From Erythroxylum novogranatense (taxonomy: Eukaryota > Streptophyta > Magnoliopsida > Malpighiales > Erythroxylaceae): a DNA stretch of 64,000 nt. Made by a program: the position numbers and the translations under genes. Each line of letters starts with the position of its first letter. Position 1 is the stretch's first letter. Below the pieces are notes generated by a model, which saw only the letters and a program-made list of their open reading frames with translations, did no database searches and was not told the origin of the DNA. The stretch covers positions 34,415,005-34,479,004 of the forward strand of contig CM057224.1 in the NCBI GenBank assembly GCA_029891385.1, in the 5' to 3' direction. This document shows, piece after piece, positions 44,137 through 56,308 of the stretch.

Positions 44137-44290
44137 GGCCGACCTCTGTGGGCCGACCTCTGTTGGCCGACCAATGCTGGCCGACCTCTGCTGGCCGACC
44201 AACCTCTGTTGGCCGACCGACCTCTGATGGCCGACCGACCTTTGTTGGCCGACCGATCTTCGTTCTGGCCGAGCTTTGATTTTCTGGCCG
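44137..44290. repeat. GGCCGACCTCTGTT tandem repeat
   Basis: About ten copies of a 14-19 bp unit built on GGCCGACCTCTGTT, with CCGACCGACC spacers. It lies between a module ending AAAAGTTATGAGAGTT and one beginning GGCCATAACTTC, the same flanks as the GC-rich blocks in other LTRs. Confidence 0.88.
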
Positions 44291-45077
44291 AACTCTGACC
44301 TCCATTCACTCTTTTGGCCATAACTTCTTTGTCCGATATTCGATCAATCTGATTCTTTTTTCAAATTAAACTAGAGAGATTAGGCTACAAATGTTATGAA
44401 GGAGCAGAGCTATAATGTAGCCTCTAAGACTTCCAAATATAGATCGGAAGTTCAGTGTAGTGTTCAGTCTCGGTGTTGTAATGGCTGAACAGTGTTCAGT
44501 ATTTTGGAGATATCTCGATCGGTAGAACTCCGATCGATCTGATTCTTTTTGGAAGTTAAAATAGAGACATGGGGCTACAAATGTTATGAAGGAACTGAGC
44601 TATAATTTAGCCTCCAAGACTTCCAAATACAGGTCGGAAGTTCAGTGTAGTGTTCAGTCCCGGTGTTGTAGTGGCTGAACAGTATTCAGTATTTTGGATA
44701 TATCTCGATCGCTACAGCTCGGATTGAGTTGATTCTTGTTGTCAATTAAAATAGAGACATGGGGATTCAAATTTTATGAAGGAGCCGAGCTATAATTTAG
44801 CCTCCAAGACTTTCAAATTCAGGTCGGAAGTTAGGTGTAGTGTTCAACCTCAGGTCTGAAGAACAAACTTCAGTATTTTGGAGATATCTTGAGTTATAAA
44901 GCTCCAAACGATCTGATTCTTGAAGCGATGGATTCGTAAGACATAGAGGGACATTTCTCTAAAGTTTTTAAGGCAAAAAGGAAGGGGCAATTTTGGAAGT
45001 TTACTTAAAGAGTTAAGTTTTAGGCTTATGAGTAAGGGCAAATGGGTCAATTTTAATTCATTTAATGACATGGCACT

Positions 45078-45085
45078 ATAAAAAC
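45078..45085 (+). promoter_or_regulatory. TATA box of the 42964 solo LTR
   Basis: TATAAAAA lies 2.1 kb into the LTR, so U3 is long in this family. A purine-rich leader and a GTAAGA donor follow within 260 bp. Confidence 0.65.
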
Positions 45086-48000
45086 AAGTGGGTTGTCATT
45101 TTAAGAGGCAAACCACGACACTTAAGAGAAAAGAAGGAAAGAAATAAGAAGAGAACAGAGAAGAGAGAAGCATTCGGTGGTGGAGAAGGAGAAAGAAAAG
45201 AAAGAGAGCTAGGGCTCGATTTTTCAACCACTTGAAGAGAGATTTCAATGTCATTCCAAGAGAGAAAAAGGTGGAGGATGAAGAGAGCTTCATCTTGAAC
45301 CAAGAAAATTCGAAAATGGAGGAGAAATGAGGTAAGAGCAATTTTTAAGATTTGAGTTTCTCTTGAAGTTGTGGTTTAGAATCATGGAAAATGGAATGGG
45401 TTTGTGGAGTATGAAGTTAATTTTGTTGATTGCCAAGTATTATGGGTTTAATTTTGGATGGAAATTAATTAGGGTTTATGCCCAAATTTGGAATTTGGGG
45501 ATTTTGGAAATTTGTGATTTAGAAAGCTTGAATATATGAGGGATTAGTGTTTCTAAGTTCAATTTGGGGATTAAGTTAATTATGATATTGAATTTGGATG
45601 AAATTGCTTTAGGTAAAGTTAAATTGGAAGAAAGAAGGAATCAATGGACAAATTGGAGCGAGGAACAAGTTTCTAGCATCGATTCGAGGTGGGTAATGTG
45701 TTTATAATTTGAATTTATAAGCCACTACTGCTTTCTTTAAATAAAGAGATTTTTCTGATTTCAATTGCATCATAAATGTTGCATCATTGTATGAATGATT
45801 TGAAAAATCATTTTTGATTCAATACATAGACTTTGGATGAATTGCAACATACATTGTGTTATGCCTCGAAAGATTACATGGCATTTCGTATATTCGGAAA
45901 AGATCATGCGATAAATGATTTTGAGGATGATATGTGCTTTTGTGTGGGCGAGAGAGGAACGTTGTGTTAGTCACGTCGACGTCGACGTCTAGCCTTATCC
46001 CGGCTGCCTGCTTGTGGGCATACGAGATCCGAAATCGGACTCGTTGTGTTTACGGTATAAACTTCGATTTATCCGTCGTGTTTACGGAACTCTCGAGCCA
46101 TTTGTGTGTATTGCATATGTGATATGAAATTGCATCTATAAATTTTCAAGTTGATGCATTCATGTTTTGTAATATATGGATTTATGGCTGAAAGCCTAAG
46201 AATCATACGTTTTACAAACTGCGAGTTTGACTACAGCAAGAAAAGAACTTTTAAAAACGTGCTTTACGGATTTCAAAGAAATGTTTTTCTAAGACCAGAG
46301 AAGGAAAAAGATTTCAAGGTTTTGCTTATCTATTCGTTTTATAAGCATATTATTCACGAGCTTTGTGCTCACCCCCCCTTTCATCCCCATCTCCAGGTTT
46401 TCTAGCGGGAGATCGGATGAAAGAATGTCAAGATGTGTTATTCGATTTTGTATCGTTTGTATTTTATGAAAAATGGGATTTTGGTATCGGTTTGTATAAG
46501 ACTGGTTTTGTCAATTATTGTATTGCAAGTATTATTATGGGATTGTATTATGAATTCTGGACATGTGTATTGATTTAAGTTATGAATGGGATCTAGATAT
46601 AGAGATGATTGATTATTGGGTTTGGATTGATTTGATTCATGAATTTTGTATAAAGATTTGGATTATGACCTTATGTATAATGATTATGGTTTGTAAATTG
46701 AATTGAGGAATTAATAGGAATTGGATTTGTATAATGTGTGTTGGATATGGACATGTAGATATATGATTGCGTTTGTTATGTTGGATTCCGGAAGGGGAGT
46801 CCGATGATACTGGTTATATTGTGAGAAATATAGAAGTGTATTTTGAACACTTTGCAGGTTTTGGGTTTAATAGAAGGCAGTCGTTATGCTGCCAAAATTT
46901 TGGTGAAATGGGTATAAGAATGAGAATTGAGATTTATTTGAGTGCATAAGAAAATGATTATGAATTGAGAAATTGATTAAGGAAGGTGGAAGAAACGAAA
47001 AAGAAAGAAAAGAAAAAGAAAAAGAAAATTTATACCGGTTTCGGATTGGATCAGTCTTAGGGTTTCCAACGCAATGCGACAGTGATTCCTAAAATATTTG
47101 TTCAAGGATGCCGACTCCGTTTTTGTTACGTATCAAAAATTGGTTTCGATTCGATTTGTATTCGATTCGTTTTGATTCGATACCTTTGTATTTGTTTCAC
47201 GTTTGCTTTCGCATGTTGTGATTCGATTTATTCGCTTTGAATCCGCTTCGTGTTTCCTTCGTTTTCCAGTTGGGATCCGGTTTCCGGATTGGGTCCCAAC
47301 ACTCGTGGCCTCTAACGGGCAGCCGGGAGAAGGCTAAGGGTCATCGTGCACGAGACTAACGAAACAGGTTCTCTCTTGCCCAATCACAATTACATAATCA
47401 TGCTTAAATCAGTTTATCGAATGCTCTTTTCCAAATATACGAAATGCCATGAAATTTTCGAGGCATAACACAAATTTATTTTGCAATTCATCAAAAGTTC
47501 ATGCATTGAATCAACAATGATTTTTCAAATCATTCATACAATGATGCAACATTTATGATGCAACTGAAATCAGAAAATCTCTTTGTTTAAGGAAAGCAGT
47601 AGTGGCTTATAAATCTATTATAAACAGGTACCCACCTCGAATCGATGCTAGAAGCTTCTCCTTAGCTTCAATTTGACATTTTCTTCTTTTATTCTCCCAA
47701 TTGAAAATTCCCTACACCAATGTCACACAAATTCGACCTCATAAATGACATAATCCTTAATATTGAACTTAAAAAACACTAATTCCACACATAATCAAGC
47801 CATCTAAATCACCAATTTTCAAAAATCCCAATTCATAAAATTGGGCATAACCCTAATTAATTTCCATCCAAAATTAAACCCATAATACTAAGCAATCACC
47901 AAAATTGACTTCATAATACACACACCCATATCATTTTCCATGATTCTAAACCAACAATCTTCCAAAATTCACAAATCAAAATTTCGGGTCTTACCTCATC

Positions 48001-48847
48001 CTTCACAAATTTTCGGATTTCTTAGCTCATGTTGGAGCTCTCGTCATCCTCCACGTTTTTCCTTCATGAAGAAACATGGAAAGCTTGCTTGAAGACCCTA
48101 AAAAAATCAAACCCTAACTCTCTCTCTTTTCTTTCTCCTTTACTCATCCGAAGGCTTGCTCTCCCTTCTCCCTTCTCTCTTCTTTCTCTTATTCTTTTTC
48201 TTCTTTTGTTTCTGTCAATTGTCGTGCATTCTCTCCTTATAAAGGACCACAATCTTGCCATGTCATTAAATGACTTAAAATTGACCCATTTGCCCTTACT
48301 CATAAGCCTAAAACTTAACTCTTTAAGAAAACTTTCAAAATTACCCCTTCCTTTTTGACTTAAAAACTTTAGAGAAACGTCCCTCTATGTCTTACGAATC
48401 CATCGCTTCAAGAATCGGATCGATCGGAGCTCTATAGCTCAAGATATCTCTAAAATACTGAAGTTTGTTCTTCAGACCCGAGGCTAAACACTACACCTAA
48501 CTTCCGACCCAAATTTGGAAGTCTTAGAGGCTAAATTATAGATTGGATCCTTCATAACATTTGTAGCCCCATGTCTCTATTTTCATTTGCAAAAAGAATC
48601 CGATCTATCCGAGCTCTACAGCTCAAGAAATCTCCAAAATACTGAAGTCTGTTCAGCCACTACAACACCGAGACTGAACACTAAACTGAACTTCCGACTT
48701 GAAATTGAAAGTCTTAGAGGCTACATTATAGCTCGGCTCCTTCATAACATCTGTAGCCCCATGTCTCTATTTTAATTTCCAAAAAGAATCAGATCGATCG
48801 GATGTCGGACGAAGAAGTTATGCTCAAAAGAGTGAAGGGAGGTCAGA

Positions 48848-48990
48848 GCTCTGTCAGAAAATGAAAGCTCGGCCAGAACGAAGATCGGTCGGCCAACAGA
48901 GGTCGGCCAATAGAGGTCAGCCAACAGAGGTCGGCTAACAGAGGTCGGCCAACAGAGGTCGGCCAACAGAAGTCGGCTAGCACCCACTCC
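48848..48990. repeat. GGTCGGCCAACAGA repeat in LTR A
   Basis: About eight copies of a 15-16 bp unit, GGTCGGCCAACAGA with variants. It is the reverse-strand counterpart of the GGCCGACCTCTGTT repeat in the 42964 solo LTR. Confidence 0.85.
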
Positions 48991-50159
48991 GACCTTCAAA
49001 CTTCTAATACTCATAACTGTTGACTCTGAGCTCTGAATTTTACAAACTCAGTACCGTTGGAAAGATACAAGAAAGATATACAATTTTCAAGAAGGACTCA
49101 AAGGCAAACTCGGTCTTTAAGGAGGTCAAAAATGTACTCAAAGATGACCAATCGATAATCTCCTCAAAACTTTACACAGCACCTCAACTTGCAAACATCA
49201 TAACTTTTGACCCAGAACTCCAAATTTGACAAACTCGGTGTCTATAGAAAGGTAAAAGAACCCTCTACAACTTTCATGAAGGCCTTAAAAATCATATCGA
49301 CCTCTAAATGGGTCAAAAACTTCATACAAACTGACTGGTCGATCAACTTCACACTAAACAGCATTAGAACTTCTAAAAATCATAACTTTCTACTCCTTTG
49401 TCCAATATTTTCGTGCTTTATATCAATGGAAAGATAAAAACAAACTATACAATGTTCATGAAGAACTCTAAAGCAACTTCAACCTCTAGCTAAGTCAATT
49501 ATTCAATCAAAGTTTCTGCCCTGTTAGCAATCACCTAAGCAATATCCAAACTTCACAATTTCACATCTTCCAACCTCCACATCCAAGAATCGCATATTAT
49601 ACATCATTTTAAAGCTATTCTAATTCTCTATAACTTTTACGTAAACCATTTACTCCAATTCAAACCACATCAGTACGACGATCAGCCTCAAAGCACAATA
49701 CATACAAATCTATACTTCATAGTATTTTTCCAAAACAATGCCAAGTACACTTAACTTCGAAAACTCATAACTTTTGATTCCGATATCGAAAACTGTCAAA
49801 CTTTATGGCTAAAGAAAGCTCTCAACATAATCTACAAATTTCATGAAGATCATTTCCTCAAAATCTGCCTAAATAAAAAAGTCAACTTTCAAGTCAAACT
49901 TTCTATTTTCTTCAAAATTCCACACTTTCACTTTCTATTTCATGCTTTTCAACTCCATTTAAATCAACCCATTCACTTTAACTTTCATAACTCATACAAC
50001 TCTACTCAAATTTCAAAGTCATCAAAACCAATCACTTCATTTCTCATCAATTTCCTTTAAGCACAATAACATCTATAACAAAATTCATATCCGAAAACAC
50101 TCATTGAATTCATTTTAATATTTCTAATTTCCACTGAAAGTTCAGGGTCCAACATAGGA

Positions 50160-50353
50160 TGTGTTGATGATAATATAAGGAAGTCACTGGATGGTCGATG
50201 GAAAAACGAAGAGAGAAGATGTTCTCAACAAGGGGGAGCTTAACAGGTTCGAAATAATGAAGAAAAAAAAGTACTAGTGGCAGAACAACCAATGCCATAA
50301 TTGTGGCAAGAGAGGACGCTACGTTAGGGATTGCCGATTCAAAAGAGTTGAAG
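50160..50353 (+). pseudogene. copia gag pseudogene, zinc-knuckle part
   Basis: Continues the gag of 30319-30983 after LTR A. CHNCGKRGRYVRDC at about 50288-50330 is a recognisable CCHC-type knuckle, with Tyr (TAC) at the position where His is expected. It is cut at the TGAAG target at 50349-50353. The knuckle binds element RNA in the Gag particle. Confidence 0.85.
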
Positions 50354-53300
50354 TGTTGGACCCCTAACTTTCTTAGAAGACTAGAACTATTAAATGAGAA
50401 ATTTTAGTGATTAGTCATGGGTAAAGAACAAATGATGAAAATTCTTGAATTAGAAATGATAGACAAGATTAAAGTAGTAAATGAGAAGTGTGGATAGATT
50501 CATATTTTTCTTTGGTGCTTTTGGTAGATGAGAGGTTATGAAATGGGAAAAATTAAGATGAAAGTTAGAAGTAAAATGAAAGCAAAAACGAAGTTGAATA
50601 TGTGTAGTAAGTTGATGAAAGATATGTATATATGTGTATGTTCTATTATTGGTGTTCATGATTAATCATGGATTATAATTTTTTTATGGATGATATTGAG
50701 TTGAGAATGAGGAGTAAATGAAGTAGAAAACGTGATCTTGGTATGAGTTGTGTTAAGGAAAGATTTGGAAACAAAATTGGTAGTTGATCTGGAAAATGTT
50801 CACTGAGTATGCTTCAGTCTTTTAGCCACAACTATTTCTCTAGTTATCCAAACGAGATTATTAATGATTTGCATTAAACTAGAGACATATGGCTGCATTT
50901 CTTATGAAGACATCAAATTTAAATTCTGATTTTAAGAATTTCAAAATTTGTCATGAAGTTGAGAACTGGGTGTAATACATTGGTGGATGAATGTAAAATT
51001 CGTGTTCTAAATTCGAGGGAAATTTTAGATTGATCTAGGCTAAGTTAGATAAAGGTGTCTCTAGAAAGTTGTAGGTCTTTCTTTAAGGTTCCCAATGGTA
51101 TAAAGTATATAATTTTTGGACATCGGAGTTGAAAGTTATGGTCCTTATAAGGGGAGATGTTCAGGAGCATAGATGCATCGTCTGTAAAGATTTATCATCT
51201 GTGATAACGTCATTCATCTTAAAAGTTGCATCGTCTTAAGTTGACTTTGCATCGTCTTAAGTTGACTCTGCTTCGTCTTAAGAATTGCATCATCTTAAGT
51301 TGACTTTGCTTTGTCTTAAGTTGACTCTGCTTCATCTTAAGAGTTGCATCGTCTTAAATTCACTTTGCTTCGTCTTAAGTTGACTCTGATTCGTTTACTT
51401 TTTTCTTCGTCTACTTTTTTGCTTCGTTTGCTCTTCTCTTCGTCTCCTTTTTGCTTCGTCTGCTAATTGCTTCGTCTACTCTTCACTTTGTCTACTCTTT
51501 GCTTCGTCTGCTCTTTCCTTTGTCTGCTTTTTGCTTCGTCTGCTCTTTGTTTCATCTGCTTTTCGCTTCGTCTGCTCTTTATGCTTCGTCTATTTTTCTC
51601 AATTCGTCTCACCCTTTGTCTTAGGTTGACTTTCTGTTTCATCTTATGTTGACCAGAATATCTTCTAGTCCAAATTTGACACTCTAGACGACTGAATTTG
51701 TCTTCAAGGTCTCTTGAAAGTTTTAGATCTCATAGTCCTCTTTGAAACCGTCCTAAGATGATCTTAATCCAACATCTGTAGAGAGAGTTATGTCATTTGT
51801 CCTGCGACAGGTTCAATATGATTGAGGGCAAAATCATGTTTGATTCTTTCAACCAAAACTTTGTTATCTGACCTCCAAATGAAGTGATTCTTGAACCAAT
51901 AGTTTCTTAACACATTTTTCTGTCTCTCCATAGAATTTGATGGCATTTGGTATTGATTTGAAAAAAAAAAAGGCTTGAATCAAGGTAAGGGTATTGATTG
52001 GAAGAGTATTATTGGGAGGAATTTAAGTATAGTGTACTGTTTCAATATAAGAATAGTCCGAAAATGTTTAGGGCAATACTTTTAGAGTTTTGAACCAAAT
52101 GGATTGATTTTGGTGTCATTAGAAACTTAAGACAATGGAGAACATTTTTCTAAAGAAAAAGTTATGTTAGAATATTCAAGGGTATTGTTGGCAAGACACT
52201 TAAGCATAAAAAAACTTAAGGCATAAATGGAAGGGCAAATGGGACATTTCTCACTCATTAAGGGTATAATTGGAAGAAGAAGTGTTGTCTTGCATTTTAA
52301 GACGAGAGAAGAACAAAAATTGAAGAGAAAAAGAGAGAGTATCATGAAGAAGAGAGAGAAATATGAAGAGAAGAAGAGAAAGAGAGAAAGAAGAGAAACA
52401 AGCTAGGGTTTAATTTTTCTTACTCTTCAAGAGAGATTTTGAAGCTGCTTAAGAAGCGAAAAAGGTAGAGGAAGAGAAGAGCTTTGAGCTAAAGATCCCC
52501 TCATTTGGTGAAGAATGAAGGTAAGATCATTTTGGATCTTTTGGATTTTTGAAAGGATTTTAGTTCATGGAGTTTAGAAATGCTTGGGTTTAAGTATTTT
52601 AGAACCAATTTTAGTGATTTTGCATTGTGGAATTTTCTATTATATTCCTATTGAATGAGACTTGATTTGTTTTAAGGAATCAAGAGAATCCTACCTAAGA
52701 GCAAGGGGAAAGACAACCTTGACTTGAATTTTTGCAAGCAAATTAGGTGGGTAATATATTTATAGTTATTGTGTAAATGGGCATTTTGCCTATGTGTGTG
52801 TATATGCTAGAATTACTAAATTGTGAATTACTATGATGTGTTTTAAGTTATGCATTGAAAGATGTATGAAATTTTGATATAATTAAATTATGATTTTGAA
52901 CATGTTATCCCTTTAAATATGTCATGGCATTTTGTATAAATGAAAAGAAAGGAAAGAACATGAAAAGTATGAAAGTATGATAAAAGGATTTGAGCATGAT
53001 TATGTGCTTTTGTTTGGGTTAGAGAGGAATCCGTTTCGTTATTTACGTGTACGTTGATATAAAGCCTTCTCCCGGCTGCTCGCTTGTGACACACGAAATC
53101 TAAAAAATGGATTCGTTTTGTTCGCGGAGTAAACTTCGATTTCTTTGTTTCATTCCACGGAACTCTCGAGCCAATTGTTTGTGCATTGCATAATTGAACT
53201 GTCAAGTATAATGCATGTTTGAGTGTTATATTTTGATGGATGAGTCTTCATGATATGTTCTATGTGATGACATTAACATTATGAAATTTTGAGCTTGAAG

Positions 53301-53867
53301 TGTGGATGATAGAATTGCTAGATTAAATGGGATACATATATGCATACTTTGGTATATTTATATATATATGTGCGTGCCTGAATTGTATGGCTTGTTGCTA
53401 ATGGCTATAAATGTATAAGCTACTGAGCTTCGCAGTTTACCTCATTACCTTCCACTCCGTAGGTGAAGAAAAAGTACATTGATCCTTGCAAAATTTGGCA
53501 AACACCAAGAATAGAGACTTTTGTAATTAAGTTAGTTCAGAAATTTTTGGTATTTAGAATCATAATAAGCATAAGCATTCAATTGTATCATTTGTATTTT
53601 GTATCTTGTAATAAGACAAAGGGGTGGTTTTTGAAATGTAAAGATATTATGAAAAACAAGCATTGTGTTCTGTAATGGGCTCAAGTGATTATTGAAACTC
53701 TAATGTGTTCAATAATGTTTGCATCTTTGTGACTGAAATTGTTTAAATAAATCGGGCCGATTTGATTATCGATTTTTCACATATGCGTTAATTGTTTAAG
53801 AAAATTTGCAATGAGATTCGACCGTTTACTGGCTCCGAATGTTGGGCTCCGGAAGAAGGGTCCAACA
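50354..53867 (+). repeat. Solo LTR (3514 bp) with perfect TGAAG duplication
   Basis: Begins TGTTGGACCCCTAAC and ends GGGTCCAACA. TGAAG occurs at 50349-50353 and 53868-53872. No internal region remains. Visible parts: an AAGTTATGG module (51055-51140), the TTCGTCT-type repeat (51179-51650), purine-rich leader 52300-52500, donor AAGGTAAGA (GT at 52521), donor-like AGGTGGGTA (GT at 52747), island (53063-53080) and acceptor CACTCCGTAG (AG at 53461-53462). It differs in sequence from the other LTR families. Confidence 0.92.
51179..51650. repeat. Minisatellite of GCATCGTCTTAAGTTGACT and CTTCGTCTGCTCTTTG units
   Basis: The first half repeats an 18-19 bp unit around CGTCTTAAGTTGACT, whose CTTAAG core is palindromic. 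The second half repeats a 15-16 bp unit around GCTTCGTCTGCTCTTT. Open frames across it (CFVCSFLCLLF-like) are translations of the repeat. Confidence 0.88.
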
Positions 53868-53872
53868 TGAAG

Positions 53873-54664
53873 GCAATGTTGCAACTTCCAGCTAGAATGA
53901 TAAAGATAGTGAAGAAGAATGGGATCTTCATGCGTCTGTAACAGTATAAGAGAATGTAGAGAATGCAACTTCTTGCATGGCTAAGCAAATGGAAGAATCT
54001 ACAATCGCAAAGATGAAGGATGAGCTAATTAACTACATTGATCATTGGATGAATTGATTCCGAGTGCTCCAACCATATGAAAGGAGATAAAGACAAATTG
54101 ATTAATCTAGTAGAATACAATGGAAGACGGGTCATGGTCACAGCTAATAACTCTAAGTTGCTAATCACTCACATCAGTTATATTATAATAGTGCCTCGAT
54201 ATAATCCTCACAAGGTGGAGTAGCGTAATGTCTACCATATGCCAGATATGAAGAAAGATTTACTCTTAATTTCACAACTCACATATTTAGGAAATTATGT
54301 AGTGTTTGATCCAAACGATGTTCAGGTGTACTAAAGTTTGAAGCCAACAAGTACATCAATCATAGAAGGGCAACACATAGAGTTTGTCTATGTTATGTCT
54401 GCACAAATGACATATGTAAATAAGATAAGGAAAAATGAGAAACTTGATATGTGGAATGTAAGGCTTACACATGTGAGTTATTATAAGCTGAAGGCAATAA
54501 TGAAGAAATCCTTGCTTAAAGGTCTTCCTCAGTTAGATGTTTATGATGAGACAATATATGTTGGATGGCAATATGGAAAAGCACATCAACTCCCTTACGA
54601 AGAATCTACATACAAAGCTAAGATGCTGCTTGAGTTGATGATCCATTCTGACATTTTTGGATGA
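53873..54664 (+). pseudogene. copia protease and pre-integrase pseudogene
   Basis: Follows directly after the second TGAAG copy. A protease-like DSECSNHMKGD starts at 54056; family members have DSG, so the catalytic-loop Gly is Glu here. The gag-pre-integrase domain occupies 54338-54664, with [21 protein letters not shown] then [17 protein letters not shown] and [12 protein letters not shown]. The expected Cys residues are partly lost (VGWQYGKA where CxxC is usual). Stops and frame changes separate the parts. Confidence 0.8.
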
Positions 54665-55570
54665 GTGAAACAACCATCCATTAGTGGATTTCAATAAATG
54701 ATTACTTTTATTAATGATTATTCAAGGTATGTATGGGTTGACTTTATTAAAGAAAAGTATGAGGCAATAATCAAATTTAAGGAGTCAAAGAAAAAGTGGA
54801 AAAGTAAGGAGAGGAATATTATGCCTCCGTATAGACAATATGGGAGAGTATCCATCTAAATTTTTTTAAACTATCTATAGGAAAATAAAATTTGCAGGTA
54901 ATTTAGTTGTCCGAGCACCCCACAATAAATGGGATTGCTGAAAGGAAGAATCGCCACTTGGCAGAAATATACAGAGCATGTTACATGCCAAAAGTGTACC
55001 ACCTAAATTTTGGGCCGAGTGTATAAAGATAACAATACATCTTAGTTATCCGAGAACCCCACAACATAATGAGATTGTTAAAAGGAAGAATCGACACTTG
55101 GCAGAAATATACACAAGCATGTTACATGCCAAAAGTGTACCACTAGTTTTTGGGCCGAGTGTATAAAGATAATAGTACATGTTATAAACAGATTGCCTTA
55201 AGCTCCATTGCAATTTATCTCACCATTTGAAAAAATGTGGAAGATCAAATCCACAGTTAGTCATTTTCGAGTCTTTGGTTATGTTTGCTATATGTTTATA
55301 CTAGACCACCTATGGAGTAAGTTTGATAAAAAGGCAATTCGATGCATATTCGTGGGGTATGACAGTGAACGACAAGGTTGGAAATGTTATGATCCAATAA
55401 CAATTCAACGCTATTTATCCAAAAATGTGGTATTCGATGAGGCATCATTATGGTGGTTGCCACAAGTAGTTTTGTTACCTGATTATGAAGTAATAGAGGA
55501 AAAGCTACAAGAAAGAATAAATAGTGGTCTAAGATTGACAAATCATAAGAGTCAATTGAAGAAGTAAGAT
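54665..55570 (+). pseudogene. copia integrase pseudogene with internal duplication
   Basis: INDYSRYVWVDF (about 54710-54745) is the start of the catalytic core. NGIAERKNRHLAEI surrounds the catalytic Glu near 54935. The C-terminal half is open from 55208 to 55567, with SPFEKMWKIKSTVSHFRVFGYVCYMF, KFDKKAIRCIFVGYDSERQGWKCYDP and VVFDEA. A 139-bp direct duplication (54904-55181) repeats the Glu region, so the domain cannot fold normally. Confidence 0.85.
54904..55181 (+). repeat. 139-bp tandem duplication inside copia integrase
   Basis: TAGTT[G/A]TCCGAG at 54904 recurs at 55043. The text that follows (GGAAGAATCG, CACTTGGCAGAAATATACA, ATGTTACATGCCAAAAGTG, TTTTGGGCCGAGTGTATAAA) is repeated in the same order. 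The two copies differ at several positions, so the duplication is not recent. Confidence 0.88.
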
Positions 55571-56308
55571 CAGTAGAAGAGTTGGTAGAGATTAGTGACA
55601 TGTCATCAAAGAGAAGTCCATGGCAAACTAGAGTGTATCGTACAACTTCTGAAGAAGAAAGATCATATCAATTAAAAAGAGCCAGAAGAACAAGAAGTTC
55701 TTCAACAATCTTTACACAGGTTAATTAGAAAAAGAAGGTCGAATCCCAAGTATGCAAATGCAGTATTAACAGAAGAAAATGAAATAGTTAAGTCAATAAG
55801 CTGTGAATAAGCATCACAAAGCTTAGACTAGAAGAAAGCAATGGATGAAGAAATTTAAGCATTAATAGATAATCAAACTTAGGACTTAGTGCCACAACCC
55901 AAGAATGCACAACCAATTTCTTAGAAATGGGTTTTTAAGGTAAAGAGACAACCTAATGGAATGATTGAAAGGTACAAGCCTTGATTAATTGCGCGAGGGT
56001 TTTCTCAGGACTATGGGCTAGACTATAATGAAACATTTAGTCAAGTAGTAAAGATCACAACGGTATGTGTCCTGCTTGCCCTTGCAACTAATAAATCTTA
56101 GAAACTCTAGAAAATGGATGTAAATAATGCCTTCTTGCATGGAGAACTAGACAGAGAAGTATATATGGAGCAGCCTTAGGGATTTGAAGACAAAGCTTAC
56201 ACAGGCTATGTTTGTAAACTAAAGAAGGCCTTTTATATGCTAAAGAAAGCGCCAAGGGCATAGTATGTTACGATTACTGAATTCTTAATACAAAGTGGAT
56301 ACACAGTG
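55571..56308 (+). pseudogene. copia reverse transcriptase (RVT_2) pseudogene, N-terminal half
   Basis: From about 55830 one frame reads MDEEI, LIDNQT, DLVPQPKNAQPIS, KWVFKVKRQPNGMIERYKP, LIARGFSQDYGLDYNETFSQVVKITTV, KMDVNNAFLHGELDREVYMEQP and GFEDK, the fingers and palm of copia RT. Seven in-frame stops (55880, 55922, 55982, 56099, 56108, 56177, 56261) sit where Trp, Arg or Gln is usual. No frameshift is needed across this stretch. The catalytic YVDD is not reached because the element at 56309 interrupts it. Confidence 0.88.

Larger units (their letters stand above)
42964..47301 (+). repeat. Solo LTR (4338 bp), non-autonomous type
   Basis: Begins TGTTGGACCCCAAAC and ends GGGTCCCAACA, flanked by CTCAT and CTCGT (47302-47306). 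No internal region. Order: five AAGTTATGA-type modules (43270-44105), GGCCGACC repeat (44137-44290), TATAAAAA (45078), donor GAGGTAAGA (GT at 45332), donor-like GAGGTGGGTA (GT at 45689), island (45991-46008), acceptor CATCTCCAG (AG at 46395-46396), hairpin GGCAGT/GCTGCC (46875-46892). Same family as LTR A and the 56309 element. Confidence 0.9.
30984..50154 (-). repeat. Solo LTR A (about 3.9 kb), split by nested insertions
   Basis: Left piece 30984-32032, right piece 47302-50154. The target duplication TAGGA at 30979-30983 and 50155-50159 is perfect and there is no internal region, so this is a solo LTR left after LTR-LTR recombination. The minus-strand start is TGTTGGACCCTGAAC. The inner end (TTTCGGGACCCG) has lost the usual TG. 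Minus-strand order: modules and GGTCGGCC repeat (48990-48848), TATA (48245-48237), donor GAGGTAAGA (GT at 47994-47993), island (47335-47318), acceptor CCACAG (AG at 31725-31724). Same family as the LTRs at 42964 and 56309. Confidence 0.87.
29635..56308 (+). mobile_element. Ty1/copia element, split by three nested insertions
   Basis: Plus-strand pieces in order: 5' LTR 29635-30145, PBS, gag 30319-30983, [LTR A and its contents 30984-50154], gag zinc knuckle 50160-50353, [solo LTR 50354-53867], protease, pre-integrase, integrase and RT 53873-56308, then the insertion at 56309. Two interruptions have perfect 5-bp duplications (TAGGA and TGAAG), proving that the flanks were once joined. The order of integrase before RT is diagnostic of Ty1/copia. 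RNase H and the 3' LTR are outside the window. Confidence 0.9.

Noticed and set aside
51467..51652. Hydrophobic LLFTLSTLCFVCS-like small protein
   Set aside because: Translation of the CTTCGTCTGCTCTTT minisatellite in the 50354 LTR.
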